Of a DNA stretch of 64,000 nt, positions 51,450-62,400 are shown piece by piece (the first letter of the stretch is position 1; the number at the start of each line of letters is the position of its first letter). This stretch comes from Bacteroidaceae bacterium (lineage in GTDB: Bacteria; Bacteroidota; Bacteroidia; Bacteroidales; Bacteroidaceae). A model generated the notes under the pieces. The model was given only the letters and a program-made list of their open reading frames with translations. It was not told the DNA's origin and did not search any database. The position numbers and the translations under genes are program-made. The DNA lies in NCBI GenBank assembly GCA_017445925.1, contig JAFSRW010000004.1, forward strand, positions 1 through 64,000, written 5' to 3'.

Positions 51450-53605
51450 ATGATAAGAAAAAAATACTTGGCATTTTTTTCTTTCTGCTTTTCGCCTTTT
51501 CGATAAAGGCGAAAGCAGATGAGGGCATGTGGATGCTTAACAACATAGATGCTAAGACGGCGCAAGTGATGAAGGAGTTGGGTTTGCAGCTCACACCACA
51601 GGAACTCTATAACCCCGACGGGGTGAGCCTGAAGGATGCGGTAGTTGACTTCGGCGATTTCTGCTCTGGTGTTGTGGTAAGTCCCAACGGACTGGTATTC
51701 ACCAATCACCATTGTGGTTATAGTTCTATCCAGAAGCTGTCGACCCCGGAGGATGACATCCTCAAGAACGGTTTTGTGGCGCGTTCTTTTAAGCAGGAAA
51801 GGCCTGTAGAAGGTCTTTTTGTCCGCTTCCTGCAACGTACAGAGGACTGTAGCCCTCGTGTTTTGGCTGCATTGGATAGCATTTATCGTGCTAATCCAGA
51901 TGTGGAACAGCGAGTGCTGCGCAAAGACCATATTGACAGCATCTGTCATGCAGTAGAAAAGGAGTACGAAGTGGCGAATCCCAGTTTGAACTGCCAACTG
52001 AAAGCCTTCTATGGCGGCAATGCTTTCTACGTAAGTATATATAAGGTATATAGGGACATCCGTCTGGTCTTTACAGCAACCGAAACTATGGGTAAGTTCG
52101 GAGGCGATACGGACAACTGGATGTGGCCCCGTCAGACTTGCGACTTCAGTGTGTTCCGTATCTATGCCGATGATAACGGAGAACCGGCAGAGTACAGTCC
52201 CAAGAACAAACCCTTGCATCCCAAGCGTTATGCCAAGGTCAGCATTGATGGCTATCAGCCTGGTGATTATTGCATGACAGTGGGTTATCCTGGCAGTACC
52301 AGCAGGTACCTCAGCTCTTGGGGTATTGATGAGCGTGTGAATGCCAAAAATGTCAGCACCATTCAGGTACGAGGCAAGAAACAGGAGGTCTGGAAGAAGT
52401 TTATGGATGCCGACCGTGCCGTAGCCATAAAGTATTCCAGCAAATGGGCAAGTAGCAGCAACTACTGGAAGAACTCCATTGGTATGAATAAGGCTATTGC
52501 TGATTTGAATGTGATAGCCCAGAAACAGCAGCTGGAACAGCAGGTGAAGGACTGGTATAACGGCAGGGATGACCTGAAAGCCCGTTTTGGCAATATGTTT
52601 GAGAGTCTGGAGAAGGCATACGCTGAGCGCAGGGAAAACGTCTATGCACAGGGTTTCTTTAGCGAGACATTCAACAGGGGTATAGAGATTCTACGTGTAG
52701 CCGACCAGTTGAACCGCATGCCGCAGGATGCTGATTCTACTCAGGTGGCTGCCACACGTGAGAGCCTGCAACGTTTCTTCAAGGATTATGATGCAGCCCT
52801 TGATGAGGCTACTGCTGCCGTTCTCTTGCAGAACTACCGCGAACAGGTAACAGATAAAAAGTTCTGGCCTGAGTTTTACAACTTGATAGATTCTCTATAT
52901 AACGGCGACTGTGCCGCTGTTGCACACGACGTTTTCAATTATACTATTTGCAAGGATATCTCTTGTCTGGATAGGTTGTTGGCTGACAGCACGTTACGCG
53001 AGAGAGACCCCTTGCTGCGTTATGCCGATGAAATTAAGGACTTTAGCCAGTTCCTTTATGGCAGTCAGCGCGAGAATAACAACATTATTAAATATAACGA
53101 GCTTTTACTGACCCAGGCATTGCTGGAGATGGATCAGGAAACACCGCATTACAGCGATGCAAACTTTACCATGCGTCTCTCTTACGGCTTTATCCAGGAT
53201 TATACGGCTCAGGGTCAGCACTTCCAGTATTATACCGATGCACAGAGCTTGTTGGATAAAGCAGCCAAACAGAACGAGATAGAAGACTATGAGTTGGAAT
53301 CTGACATTATTAAACTGATGCAGAAGGGCAAGTGGGGCAAGTATGCCGATAAGAATACCGGTGATATGCACCTCTGCTTTATTTCCAACAACGATATTAC
53401 AGGCGGAAACTCTGGCAGCCCGATGTTTAATGGCAAGGGCGAACTGATTGGCTTGGCTTTCGATGGCAACTGGGAGGCTATGTCGGGCGACATCAGTTTC
53501 AACAGTTCCCTGCAGCGTTGCATAGGCGTGGATATCCGCTTCGTTCTATTTATGATTGATAAGTGGGGTAAGGGAAAGAACCTGATAAAGGAGATTAGGC
53601 CTTAG
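51443..53605 (+). CDS. S46 dipeptidyl-peptidase (DPP7-like)
   Basis: 720 residues from the ATG at 51443; 51422 is in frame and also possible. The frame upstream to 51320 lacks export features. Signal peptide KKILGIFFFLLFAFSIKAKA. The catalytic triad regions are FTNHHCGYSSI (His), FGGDTDNWMWPRQTCDFSVF (Asp) and TGGNSGSPMFNGKGELIGLA (Ser). Eighteen residues after the Ser lies a Gly in FDGNWEAM, the position that is Gly in DPP7 and Arg in DPP11. A hydrophobic-P1 specificity is therefore more likely than Asp/Glu. Periplasmic, releases dipeptides from peptides for amino-acid fermentation. Confidence 0.94.
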   Translation: MFNDKKKILGIFFFLLFAFSIKAKADEGMWMLNNIDAKTAQVMKELGLQLTPQELYNPDGVSLKDAVVDFGDFCSGVVVSPNGLVFTNHHCGYSSIQKLSTPEDDILKNGFVARSFKQERPVEGLFVRFLQRTEDCSPRVLAALDSIYRANPDVEQRVLRKDHIDSICHAVEKEYEVANPSLNCQLKAFYGGNAFYVSIYKVYRDIRLVFTATETMGKFGGDTDNWMWPRQTCDFSVFRIYADDNGEPAEYSPKNKPLHPKRYAKVSIDGYQPGDYCMTVGYPGSTSRYLSSWGIDERVNAKNVSTIQVRGKKQEVWKKFMDADRAVAIKYSSKWASSSNYWKNSIGMNKAIADLNVIAQKQQLEQQVKDWYNGRDDLKARFGNMFESLEKAYAERRENVYAQGFFSETFNRGIEILRVADQLNRMPQDADSTQVAATRESLQRFFKDYDAALDEATAAVLLQNYREQVTDKKFWPEFYNLIDSLYNGDCAAVAHDVFNYTICKDISCLDRLLADSTLRERDPLLRYADEIKDFSQFLYGSQRENNNIIKYNELLLTQALLEMDQETPHYSDANFTMRLSYGFIQDYTAQGQHFQYYTDAQSLLDKAAKQNEIEDYELESDIIKLMQKGKWGKYADKNTGDMHLCFISNNDITGGNSGSPMFNGKGELIGLAFDGNWEAMSGDISFNSSLQRCIGVDIRFVLFMIDKWGKGKNLIKEIRP

Positions 53606-53674
53606 GGTGTAGAACAAAGAACTGTAGAGCTAAGAACTAAGAGCTGTAGTAAAATAGGGTTATTGATACATAGG

Positions 53675-53698
53675 AAAAAGCGCGGTTTCGCGCTTTTT
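53675..53698 (+). terminator. Rho-independent terminator after the S46 gene
   Basis: AAAAAGCGCG (53675-53684) pairs perfectly with CGCGCTTTTT (53689-53698) across GTTT. Confidence 0.9.
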
Positions 53699-53743
53699 CT
53701 GTTAAAAAACGGCCACATATAAAATATTTTTTGTTCCTTTTTA

Positions 53744-53773
53744 TTGTAAGTTCTTTCTGAAAACTTATCTTTG
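53744..53773 (+). promoter_or_regulatory. Promoter of the 1763-residue surface protein
   Basis: TTG (53744-53746), 19-bp spacer, TATCTTTG (53766-53773). The leader contains GTAAACT-type 7-bp units at 53779-53799. Confidence 0.65.
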
Positions 53774-53778
53774 CAACG

Positions 53779-53799
53779 GTAAACTGTAAACCGTAAACT
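53779..53799. repeat. Heptanucleotide repeat in a 5' leader
   Basis: GTAAACT, GTAAACC, GTAAACT, then a looser ATTAAACT. Confidence 0.65.
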
Positions 53800-53836
53800 A
53801 TTAAACTATAATTGCAAACCTTAAATTTATTTCGCA

Positions 53837-56800
53837 ATGGGAAATCGTTACTTATTTTTTCTGACGTTGTTGTTTCCTTTAGCAACAATGTTTGGGTCGG
53901 GAAATGTTCATGCACAGACCGACGAAGAGTATAATGCTGCTATGGCCGCTATCACAGACGGCGGCACCTATTACATCGCAACAGATGTGGACGGCCTAAG
54001 GTGTTACTTGACTGCTGATGGCTATCTGGCATACGATAAACTCGATGCTGGAATGTTCATCTTCAAGAAGTCGGATGGCGGAGAGTTCAAGACCTATGGT
54101 TGGCTTATTGATGGTGGTACAGGTAATTACTTCAGTAATCCTAAATCCAGTAGTAACATTGATGATACCAAGCTTAACACCCATAGTATCTCTGGTTTTC
54201 GTACTACATGGGAAGCTCAGGTATTCTTCCTGAATGAAGACGGAAAGTATGCCGTTCGTGCTACCAATGCAGCTTCCACTACCAGTACAAGTGGCTGGAA
54301 TTGGTGTGGTCAGTCCTTCTGGGCTATCAAGGAAGGTCCTACTGTAGGTTATTCCTTCGATGTTAATTACATTTGGGAACTGGAGTTACCTTCGGATAAA
54401 AGCCAAATATGGACAGTCCTTAATTCAATCGTTGTAGATTATGAAGAACAAGTTTATGATGACGAGGATGGCTATTCCATGAATATAGGTACAGGGTTCG
54501 GCCAGCGTTCTGATGCTGAGACTTGGCTGAAATTCTGGAATCTGCTTCAGGAAGTATATCAGACGGCTCAAAAGCTTTTGGATGAGGATTATGACATGGA
54601 TAAAGACCCTGATGCTCCTACTCTGGAATGGGCTAATCAGGCAAGGGTTGATGCAGACTCCATGTATCAGAAGATATTAGACAGCGAGCGTCCGTATTTG
54701 ATACCTAAGGATGGCTATTACCGTATTATTTCCAGATTACGTTATTCAAATCCAGATGCTGTATCGGGATATGTTGATAAAGCTTTCGCTGCTTCTATCA
54801 GCTCAGAACATGTGAACAAGGGTGTTTATGCTACAATCAAAAAAGATAGGGCCGACTTCCTTTGGAAGCTTACTCAGCATGGCGATAGCGTTGAGATTCA
54901 GAATGCCGGTATGGAGACATTTGTCAGTTTCTCTTCTCCTGCTGAGAACAGGGTTGTTATGACTACCAACGTGGATGATGCCAGCCATGTGGTATTAGAT
55001 TATGCAGGCTATGATATTGTGGAGACGGATGAAGATGCCTTCGAGAAAGATATCTTCTACATCCGACTTGCAAGCAAGCCCAGGGGTGGCAGCAACTATT
55101 TCCATCAGTTAGAACACAACAGCAAGAGTGATGTGGCAACGGCTTCTGGCAATTCCGGTACAGACTCTGGGAAGGAAATGGAATTGAGCTTCTGGGCTGC
55201 AACCTTCAATAAGGAAGTGGACAAGGGTACCAGCGAATGGTATCTGGAGTATGTTCCTGACGATGAGGCCCAGGAACTTATTGAGGCTTTTGCTTATATT
55301 CGCGACCATGATGTTTTGGTGGAAAAGAATAATGCCCTGCGTGCCAAGGTTAATGAGGCGTTGTTGGTTGCCAAGGATTCTATCAGAACAGAGCTTATTA
55401 CGTCTGCCAGTCAGATGACATCTCCTTTCAGCTACAATGAACTTACTGGTAGAACCGATGGAGGTAACCTTTCAGCCGGTGTCCTCATAGATGGTGATAA
55501 GAGTACATACTGGCACAGTGACTATAGTGGAGCCGCTCCTGAGGGTACCCATTATATCCAACTCTCTGGTATGCAGGATATGGTTGGCAATTGTGAACTG
55601 TATCTCTGTCAGAGAGCTGCTACCAACGACCACCCGAAGGAGTTTGTTGTTGTGGGGTCGAACGACCCTGAGGCTGCTGATGAGGATTGGGCAGAAATGG
55701 CGGTTATTGAGATTCCCAATGTCCTCAGCGGCGAAGAGAATACAGTTCCCTTCGTAATAGAAACACCTTATGAGTACGTTCGTCTTTTGTGTACTCAACA
55801 GGCACCCTCTACCCGTGGTTTCTTTCATGCCGCAGAATTGCAGATATCTACAGTAAAACCAAATCCCAACTCTCAGTTTGCAGCTCTTGGCGAGGTTGCA
55901 GAGAATCTGGATAGAATTTATAAAGAGAACATTGCCGTAGATGATGCTGATCTCACTCGTGAGATGTACGAGGCTTTGTATAATGCTTATGAGGCATTCC
56001 TGAAGGCTATGGTGGATCCTACTGAACTGCGTGAAGCTTTGGTTGCCTATGCAAACTTCACGAAGGCTGTAGTAGAGGGTCCGGATCCTGGGCAGTGGAA
56101 GAATATTGATATTGCCAACGCATTTGATGCTCTCTATAAGGAGGTTCAGGATTATGACGAGGCTGGAAGATACTCTGCTGTACAGAATCATAAGTATGCA
56201 CTAATGCTCAAAGCTATGTCTAAGAGCGTTATGGAAAAGGCTAACGGTATTAAGACCGACAAGTGGTATCGCATTATGTTCCCCACCGAGGAGATGTACA
56301 CCAAATATAACATGGATCCTTCAGGTGCGGGAGGCAAGTCTGATTACGAAGACCAGCCCTATATGTTTGGAAGTTTCATTGCTCCTGGTGTGAGATCATC
56401 TGAGAATGAAACGGTGATAGATCCGGAAACAGGCGAGGAAAAGGAAGTTACTCATAATATCGTTGAGCCTTATGGAGGAAAAGATCTTCGCGACGGCCTT
56501 GGAATGTATATGTTCGATGATGAACTAATTACAGACAAGGATGCCAGCATGTTCCGCTTCGTAGAACGTGAGGCAAGTGAAGTTAACTATACTCCTCTCC
56601 TCTCCGAGGTGAAGGGGAATATGTCAATGGCACTCGACATGAGCACTACTTACAAAAAGGGTGAGCCACTGATTACTGATGCTTCTCAACTCTCATCTAA
56701 TGCTCCCGATCCCGTCGAGGGTCTGCACATTGAGTATGCTTGCGATGGCAATCCTAATACCTTCTGGCACAGCGATTATCACAAGCAGTATCTCGAGCCT

Positions 56801-59128
56801 GCCTATCTGCAGGTTGCTCTTAATCAGCCAGTTTCAGGTATGATTCAGGTTGACGTAACACGTCGTCAGAATAGTACCTATGGCCATATTACTCGTATGT
56901 ATATCCAAGGCAGTAACGATGCTGAGGCTTGGACCAATGTGGGTTATCTGGAGGTTCCTTACACTAACATGAACGAGTCTGTTACCACTTTACCTGTTGA
57001 TTTGGGCGGTACTTATTCTCACCTGCGTTTTATCCTTACACAGAGGGCAATCAGTGACGGTGTTAGCCCAGAATTTGATCCCTTTGCAGTAATAACCAGT
57101 GCAGACCAATATGATAAAGAAGGAGGCTGGACATACTTCCACGTGGCAGAGTTCCAGATATATCCTGTAACAGCCGAGAAGGAACTGAGCACAAGCGGTA
57201 AAGCTTTGCAACAGGCTTTTGCTGTTGCCAATAAGGTCGTATTAAAGGATGCTACTGCCGATGATTTTTCTGCTGCTGTACAGGCTTACAGGGCTTATCA
57301 GAGCGATTTTAACAACTCTGTAGGAAAGGCTGTTCTGCCTGAGGGTGCAGACAAGCCCGCTGTCAACTACGCTATTCAGAATAAGGCTACAGGTCTATTC
57401 GTTTATGCAAAGGGAACTAATACCAACGACGTGGCATTGCGCCTGATTCCCACTTTCTACGAATACAAAGCTATGGGTTATGAGAGAAGTCTGCTACATG
57501 GCACGAATCCTGACGGTAAGGATTGCGCCTATCTGCATGTTCAGAACTCTAATCACCGCTTCTGTACTTGGCATGACTCAGGAATTACTACCAACTCTCC
57601 CCTCGTAATCCGTGAGGCAGATGAAACGTATGTAGCTCCCACCGAGTTTACCTTCTATAAGGACATTAAGCCTGGCAAGATTTACAATTGGTGCAACAGT
57701 GTGACCATCACTCCTGTCGACGTTCCTGAAGGTGCAGTTGCTTACGCTCCCCTTGGTCAGTACAATACGGAAGACGGCATGTTCCTGGCTCTGAAGAGTA
57801 TTGAGACCATAGAGGCTGGTAAGCCGGCATTCTTCATCTACGGTGATACGCTTTCCTATAATTCCAGTGAAGACGATGCAGAGGCTGTGAAGTTCACTAT
57901 GGCTGCAGATCAGGAGTTCGTTTTGGAGGGTGATACCGTCAATGGAGTCATTGGTATCCTTGGCGACCATACACTTTTGCCATACGAGTTCTACTTCTCT
58001 GGCAATCATCCTGTAATGATTAAGACAACAGGCTATTATGTACATCCATACGGAGGCTGGGGTGCAGTAGTGGATATCTACAGTTGTCCGCAGGTTAATC
58101 CCGAAGCTGAATATGACTTCAGCATCTTCCTCGGAGAGGAAGCTGCCGAACTTGCTGGCGGCACGAAGGACCATCCGTTCGTAGTTAAGACGGCTGAAGA
58201 CCTTGTTGGTCTGATTAACAAGCTCGTATCAGGCCGCACAAACTACATAGTTATGGAAGATAATGTCGATATGACTGGCGTAACAGACTGGACGCCCCTC
58301 TTCAACATTCCTTATCAGCCGAACGGCTATCCCTACATCGACTTCGATGGCCAGAACCATGTCATCAGCAACCTCACCTCCAAGACGGAAGGAGAGTATG
58401 ACTACTGCGGCCTCTTTGGTGTGCTCTGTGGCAATGTACGCAACCTGGGCGTGGAGAATGCCGACGTGACATGCACCGGCGGCACAGGCATCCTGGCCGG
58501 CTATCTGGGACACTCGACCTACGGTAAGCCCTGCTATATCGAGAACGTATGGGTAACAGGTAAGTTGGCTGCAAACAGTTACACCGGCGGAATGTTCGGT
58601 AACATTGCCGACGAGAGCCATATCACCAACTGCTATGCCAACGTAGAGGTGACTGGTGCAAGCGACTTTACTGGCGGCATCATCGGCCGTGTACGCAACA
58701 AAGTTGTTATGAACAATGTCTATGCAGCCGGTACCATCAACCGTGGCGGCGGCATCATCGGCGGTGGCTTCAAGGATGCAACTCCCGGGGGCTCATACAC
58801 CAACGTAGCTGTATGGAACAACACGGAGAAGAACTTCGGTCCGGCTCGCGACACAGATACATTGAGTGGCATCCTCTACTACAACGGCAGCAACTTTGCC
58901 GATTTGCAGAGTCAGGTAGTAGCATGGGATCCTGAGGTATGGTACTGCGATATGCAGCCAGGCAGCTATCCTGTACTGGTGGCAGCCTGTGATCCTGACG
59001 GCATCAAGGTTGTGACAGCAGGCGAAAGTAACCAGACTGTTGTCATCTACAACCTCGCAGGCCAGCGCCTGAGCAAGTTGCAGAAGGGCATCAACATCGT
59101 GAACGGCAAAAAGGTTCTGGTTAAGTAA
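53837..59128 (+). CDS. Giant secreted protein: paired discoidin-like domains plus GLUG module
   Basis: 1763 residues. Signal peptide RYLFFLTLLFPLATMFGSGN then VHA-Q. Discoidin (F5/8 C)-like domains at about 520-674 and 943-1112 share the pattern LIT-(S/D)-ASQ(M/L), then D-G-(D/N)-x-x-T-(Y/F)-WHSDY and (F/Y)FH-x-AE-(L/F)-QI. Helical spacers (about 677-757, 1113-1165) and a trefoil-like stretch (YAIQNKATGLFVYA) follow. Residues about 1443-1655 are a GLUG beta-helix module, ending in the tail YNLAGQRLSKLQKGINIVNG. The last kilobase is GC-richer, with glycine mostly GGC, unlike the rest, which points to domain shuffling. A carbohydrate-binding surface or secreted role is inferred. Confidence 0.87.
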   Translation: MGNRYLFFLTLLFPLATMFGSGNVHAQTDEEYNAAMAAITDGGTYYIATDVDGLRCYLTADGYLAYDKLDAGMFIFKKSDGGEFKTYGWLIDGGTGNYFSNPKSSSNIDDTKLNTHSISGFRTTWEAQVFFLNEDGKYAVRATNAASTTSTSGWNWCGQSFWAIKEGPTVGYSFDVNYIWELELPSDKSQIWTVLNSIVVDYEEQVYDDEDGYSMNIGTGFGQRSDAETWLKFWNLLQEVYQTAQKLLDEDYDMDKDPDAPTLEWANQARVDADSMYQKILDSERPYLIPKDGYYRIISRLRYSNPDAVSGYVDKAFAASISSEHVNKGVYATIKKDRADFLWKLTQHGDSVEIQNAGMETFVSFSSPAENRVVMTTNVDDASHVVLDYAGYDIVETDEDAFEKDIFYIRLASKPRGGSNYFHQLEHNSKSDVATASGNSGTDSGKEMELSFWAATFNKEVDKGTSEWYLEYVPDDEAQELIEAFAYIRDHDVLVEKNNALRAKVNEALLVAKDSIRTELITSASQMTSPFSYNELTGRTDGGNLSAGVLIDGDKSTYWHSDYSGAAPEGTHYIQLSGMQDMVGNCELYLCQRAATNDHPKEFVVVGSNDPEAADEDWAEMAVIEIPNVLSGEENTVPFVIETPYEYVRLLCTQQAPSTRGFFHAAELQISTVKPNPNSQFAALGEVAENLDRIYKENIAVDDADLTREMYEALYNAYEAFLKAMVDPTELREALVAYANFTKAVVEGPDPGQWKNIDIANAFDALYKEVQDYDEAGRYSAVQNHKYALMLKAMSKSVMEKANGIKTDKWYRIMFPTEEMYTKYNMDPSGAGGKSDYEDQPYMFGSFIAPGVRSSENETVIDPETGEEKEVTHNIVEPYGGKDLRDGLGMYMFDDELITDKDASMFRFVEREASEVNYTPLLSEVKGNMSMALDMSTTYKKGEPLITDASQLSSNAPDPVEGLHIEYACDGNPNTFWHSDYHKQYLEPAYLQVALNQPVSGMIQVDVTRRQNSTYGHITRMYIQGSNDAEAWTNVGYLEVPYTNMNESVTTLPVDLGGTYSHLRFILTQRAISDGVSPEFDPFAVITSADQYDKEGGWTYFHVAEFQIYPVTAEKELSTSGKALQQAFAVANKVVLKDATADDFSAAVQAYRAYQSDFNNSVGKAVLPEGADKPAVNYAIQNKATGLFVYAKGTNTNDVALRLIPTFYEYKAMGYERSLLHGTNPDGKDCAYLHVQNSNHRFCTWHDSGITTNSPLVIREADETYVAPTEFTFYKDIKPGKIYNWCNSVTITPVDVPEGAVAYAPLGQYNTEDGMFLALKSIETIEAGKPAFFIYGDTLSYNSSEDDAEAVKFTMAADQEFVLEGDTVNGVIGILGDHTLLPYEFYFSGNHPVMIKTTGYYVHPYGGWGAVVDIYSCPQVNPEAEYDFSIFLGEEAAELAGGTKDHPFVVKTAEDLVGLINKLVSGRTNYIVMEDNVDMTGVTDWTPLFNIPYQPNGYPYIDFDGQNHVISNLTSKTEGEYDYCGLFGVLCGNVRNLGVENADVTCTGGTGILAGYLGHSTYGKPCYIENVWVTGKLAANSYTGGMFGNIADESHITNCYANVEVTGASDFTGGIIGRVRNKVVMNNVYAAGTINRGGGIIGGGFKDATPGGSYTNVAVWNNTEKNFGPARDTDTLSGILYYNGSNFADLQSQVVAWDPEVWYCDMQPGSYPVLVAACDPDGIKVVTAGESNQTVVIYNLAGQRLSKLQKGINIVNGKKVLVK

Positions 59129-59208
59129 GAGTAAAGAGCCAAGCTTGCTTGAGATCTTTACCGAACGTGAAGAAGCTCGAGCATAGCTCAAGGTCATGGT
59201 TAAGTAAT
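59129..59208 (+). other. Conserved 3' untranslated element, copy 2
   Basis: It aligns with 9463-9540 after the other GLUG gene: AGAGCCAAGCT, CCGAACG, AGAAGCTCGA, TCAAGGT, GTTAAGTAA. The first hairpin is retained in altered form (AAAGA...TCTTT, CAAGC/GCTTG). The spacer to 59402 also holds the terminator and promoter below. Confidence 0.6.
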
Positions 59209-59233
59209 TGAACCCTATATATATATATAATGT

Positions 59234-59257
59234 AAAAGGCGCCGAAAGGCGCTTTTT
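59234..59257 (+). terminator. Rho-independent terminator after the 1763-residue gene
   Basis: AAAAGGCGCC-GAAA-GGCGCTTTTT; the stem has one G-T position and ends in a U-run. Confidence 0.85.
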
Positions 59258-59324
59258 ATGTTAAAAAACGTTTACAAGAAGAAAATATTGTATTTTTTTT
59301 GCAAGAAAGTACAAGTTTTTCGCT

Positions 59325-59332
59325 TATCTTTG
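59325..59332 (+). promoter_or_regulatory. Promoter core for the 1515-residue protein
   Basis: TATCTTTG, preceded by TTTG at 59298-59301 (23-bp spacer, slightly long). The leader to 59403 is A-rich. Confidence 0.6.
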
Positions 59333-59402
59333 CAAAATAATACGTGTATAAAACTAACTAAAACAAACAATATTTACAAACCTTAAAACTTTTTTTAAAG
59401 CG

Positions 59403-62400
59403 ATGAGAAAACGTTACTTATTTTTATTGATGTTGTTGTTCCCATTGGCAACAATGTTTAAGTTGGGTAGTGCATTCGCAGCTGACCCACCAGAATCAGA
59501 GTATGAAGCAGCATTAGCTGCCATTACAGATGGTGCGTATTACATCACAACAGATGTGAACGGAGTTAAGTTCTATGTCACTCAGGGTGGTAACTTGACA
59601 GACGACATTGAAGTTGCTTACATGTTCGGCATCTCAAAGGTTGATGCTTCTGGTGCTGGAGATAAGCTCTTTAACACTGCGTGGAAAATAGAGCCTGACA
59701 ATGGAGCTCACTTCTCCAACACTACCTTGACTGACAATAAGGCTAATCTGATGTATTCAGAAAAAGTATATCGTCAGGATAGTGGTAACAACCGTGATGA
59801 CTGGGAAAGGCAGGTTTTCTATCTGAATGCAGAAACTGGTAAATTTGCCATCCGTTCTTGTAATACAGCTTATGATGAGAGCAGTTGGAAGGATGCTGGT
59901 CGAGCATTCTGGACATGGTATATTGAAGACCCAGAAGCAGATTATGTAGTGCCCACTCCTTGCTACTCTTACGATGTTGCTTACATTTGGTCTTTTGAAT
60001 TGCCAGAGGAAAAGGCTCAGATTAAGATGGCGATTGAAGGTATTTTCAACGCTTACGAGCAGCAGGCTTATGATGATGTTGACGAGCCTACTTCTGTGAA
60101 TATGTATCCAGGCGAAGGCCCAGGCTACGGTACACTTGCAGCTTGGGATACATGGCGTGAGTTAAAGGCAGAACTTGACAAAGTTGGTACCCTCGTAGAG
60201 AAGTTCCTCGACGAGGACTATGATCCTGCTACGGATCCTGACTGTCCCGATTTGGATGGTGCTAATGCATGGAAGGCTGAGATTGATTCTATGTGGACTG
60301 CACTCTTAGCTTCTGAGATTTCTTATAAGATTCCTCAGGATGGTTACTATCGCATTATGACTCGTATGCGCTACTATACTGATAACGAAACCAAGGATGA
60401 GGAAACCGGTGAAGTTATTGACACTGAGCGCACTTACGTAACAAAGGCTGCGTTGGCTTCTTACGATAAGAACTTCCCAGGCAATGTTATGTTCGGTACC
60501 CTCAGAAAGGATTTGGCTAACTACGTATGGAAACTTACTCAGGTTGGCGACAGCGTTCTGATGCAGAATGTCGGTATGGAGACATATCCCAACAAAGAGA
60601 GTTCAAACCGCTTCTTGCTTACCGATGATCCTACAAAGATCAGTCACGTAACATTCGACTATGCTGGCAATGATATTGTTGACTTGGATGATGACGATCA
60701 GGATGAAAGAGACATTTTCTACATCCGTTTGTCAAGCGATCCCCGTCATGCTGAAAGATACCTTCACCAGAATGGCCACAGCAGAGGTAAGGATGCTCAC
60801 AAGGATTTGGACATGGGCTTCTGGAGAGGCACCTATGACATGGGTGATATCTATGACACTGATGCCGGTACCAGCGAATGGTATCTGGAGCCTGTTTCTG
60901 AAGAAGAGGTTGCAGAACTCATAGAGAAATTTGCTCCTATCAAGGACCACGATGTTTTGGTTCAGGATAATCAGGCACTCCGCGATGAGGTTCTTGCTGC
61001 TATGACAGATGCCAAGGATATCATCAGAGAAGATATGATTGCTAATGCAGCTCAGTTGAGCAGTCCTAACAGCGACGAAGCTGAAGGAACAAACATCGGT
61101 AACTTGATTGATAATGACGGTGGTACCTTCTGGCACACCAGTTGGCACGGTTCTAACCAGGAGCCTCAGATGGCTTACAATGATGGTTCATACCACTTCC
61201 TGCTGATTTCTGGTATGGAGAAGATGGTTGGCAACTGCGAATTGTACTTCCGCCAGAGAAATGGTGCTGACAATGACCATCCATCTGAGATTAAGATCTT
61301 TGGCGCCAATGATCCTGAGACTGCTGATGAAGAGTGGGTAGAAATGGCGACGATGACTATTCCAAACGTTGGCAACGGCGCAGAAAACTATGTTCCTTTC
61401 ACCGTAGCAGAGGCATATCCTTATGTTCGCTTAATTGTTACAGAGGTTAAAAAGGCTGATGGTAGTGCTATGGAACACCGTACCTACTGGCATGCTGCCG
61501 AGATTCAGTTCAGTACTGTTCAGGATAATCCTAACTCTCGCTTTAACGCTCTTGGTGAGATTGCTACCAACCTGGAGAATATCTACAACGAGAACTGCGC
61601 TATTGCAGACGAAGATATTCAGTTCTCAGATTATGAGAAGTTGAAGAATGCTTATGAGCTGTTCAAGGGCGGTTTGGTAGATCCTACCGAGTTGCGTGAT
61701 GCTCTGAAGAAGTATGCTAAGGTAACTGAGGGTGTTGTAGAGGGTACAGAACCCGGCCAGTGGGCAAGCACTGATGTTGCTAAGGCTTATGACAAGCTTT
61801 ATGCTGAGGCTAAGGCTTATGAGGCAGGTGGTAAGTACACCGTTGCTCAGATTCACAAGTATGCTGCTATGCTGAAGGCTATGTCTAAGAGCGTAGCTGA
61901 GCAGGCTAATGGTGTTAAGACCGGTGTTTGGTATCGCATTATGTTCCCAACAGAGGAAATGTATGATAAGTATGGATTCGACAAGTCTCCTGCTGACAAG
62001 ACCAGTCTTCGTGAAGACCAGGCTACTATGTGGGGTACCTTCGTTACTTCTGCTGTAGAGATAACAGAAGAAGAGGCTGCTCCTACAGATGAAGATCCTG
62101 ATGCAGTGGCTAACGTTAGTCATCTGGAAGCATTCGAGAGAGCTGATGTCAGCGATGCTACTCGTATGTTCTTCATGGCAGAAGATGAGATTACTGATAA
62201 GGATCTCAGCAAGTTCCGCTTCATAGAGCGTCCTCAGGAGAAGGTTGACTATACAGGTCTCTTCAGTGAGGTTATGGAGAATTCAGCTGTTGCTCTTGAC
62301 CTGAGCACTGGCTATACTCAGGGCGAGGCTCTGATTACAGATGCTGCACAGCTTTCAAGTAATGCAAGTGATGAGGCTGAGGGTAAGAATCTTGGTGATT

